Below, piece by piece: positions 52,269 through 52,529 of a stretch of 52,529 nt of DNA. The notes beneath the pieces were generated by a model. The model was given only the letters and a program-made list of their open reading frames with translations, was not told the origin of the DNA and did no database searches. The translations under genes were made by a program, and so were the position numbers. The stretch comes from an uncultured Actinomycetes bacterium (GTDB lineage: Bacteria; Actinomycetota; Actinomycetes; Nanopelagicales; Nanopelagicaceae), in assembly GCA_903834515.1 (NCBI GenBank), contig CAILJM010000004.1:1-52529 (forward strand). Direction: 5' to 3'. Positions within the stretch are counted from its first letter, which is position 1, and the number at the start of each line of letters is the position of its first letter.

Positions 52269-52529
52269 CTAGCGGGTGACCTTGATCTTCACGCTATATG
52301 AGCCATTTTCAGCGGTACAACGCATCGCCTCGCCACAACTTGTCCGGGACGCCGCGATCACTGCGGTACCAACCGCCTTCGCCTTGAACTTCCAGGTGAC
52401 TGTCCCACAACCAGATCCCGCGATTGTGCAGCCCGCTGGGGCGGTCGCCGATGGCATGATCGCCGTGGCAACAGGTGCGCCCACTGCGGTAACCACTTTT
52501 GAGGAGGTCATCGGTGTGTACTCCCAGTA
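52269..52529 (-). CDS. Chagasin-like (I42) protein, 5' end outside window
   Basis: Only the last 86 residues are in the window; the frame is open to the edge. The visible part has VTWKFKAKAVGTAVI followed by a Cys-containing loop and a terminal SYSVKIKV strand, like the C-terminal half of proteinase inhibitor I42 (chagasin) domains, whose G-x-W-x-F-x-A-x-x-x-G pattern it shares. Four cysteines (in GCTIAGSGCG and TSCGEAMRC) suggest an exported, disulfide-bonded protein. The call is tentative because the N-terminus is missing and the I42 match is by eye. Confidence 0.55.
   Translation of the reverse strand, partial: YWEYTPMTSSKVVTAVGAPVATAIMPSATAPAGCTIAGSGCGTVTWKFKAKAVGTAVIAASRTSCGEAMRCTAENGSYSVKIKVTR

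Noticed and set aside
1-52529. CRISPR arrays, insertion sequences, integrases, rRNA genes
   Set aside because: No regularly spaced repeats, transposase or integrase motifs, or rRNA sequence were seen on either strand.

Overview
The window looks like a compact actinobacterial chromosome of roughly even base composition (estimated by eye). The evidence is a lysC-asd pair, an SRP RNA-dnaX-recR order, tadA next to its acidic partner gene, a fused MFS-transporter/dTMP-kinase gene, MurT/GatD, an hmuTUV haem transporter and LCP-family wall enzymes. Four convergent gene pairs overlap by 4 bp, many genes overlap as ATGA or GTGA, and at least 14 genes carry a TANNNT hexamer 6-7 nt before the start codon, the signature of leaderless mRNAs. 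A streamlined freshwater actinobacterium (Nanopelagicales/acI-like) fits this picture. That placement is inference; no rRNA is present to prove it.

Layout. 1-5.3 kb: aspartate-family amino acid genes (asd, lysC), a BadF-type sugar kinase, and recR-dnaX with the SRP RNA upstream. 5.5-6.7 kb: tRNA-Ser(GGA) followed by two unrecognised, AT-richer genes. 6.7-11.7 kb: an MFS permease and a succinate-semialdehyde-type dehydrogenase, divergent from an APC permease that carries a fused OB-fold tail. 11.7-16.5 kb: tRNA-Ser(CGA), tadA and partner, upp, malic enzyme, an ABC-F ATPase. 16.5-18.6 kb: kynureninase and tryptophan 2,3-dioxygenase.

18.6-29.2 kb is a near-symmetric alpha-glucoside locus: GH13, permease G, permease F and binding protein on the minus strand, then two matching TCGAC-N4-GTCGA operators, then LacI regulator, permease F', permease G' and acyltransferase on the plus strand, then a second GH13 on the minus strand. 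Two permease pairs appear to share one binding protein, and no ATPase is encoded here. I read it as uptake and hydrolysis of short alpha-glucosides under one LacI repressor.

29.3-34.8 kb: an HtrA protease, an MFS exporter, a small membrane protein, an LCP enzyme, a YdcZ-type transporter and a TetR regulator. 34.8-38.9 kb: a haem uptake locus, hmuTUV diverging from two secreted proteins that share a Cys-pair/R-x-DH module, with a palindrome between them. 39-43.5 kb: a DEAD-box helicase with an Arg-rich repeat tail, a LysE exporter and the MurT/GatD lipid II amidation pair. 43.6-52.5 kb: a small secreted protein, an HSL esterase, a six-repeat Ig-like secreted protein, tRNA-Thr(CGT), a VOC protein, a secreted SlpD-type peptidase, holB, MFS-tmk and a partial chagasin-like protein. 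No CRISPR array, insertion sequence, integrase or rRNA was seen. The only gene-free stretch above 300 bases (5287-5771) holds the SRP RNA and tRNA-Ser(GGA).
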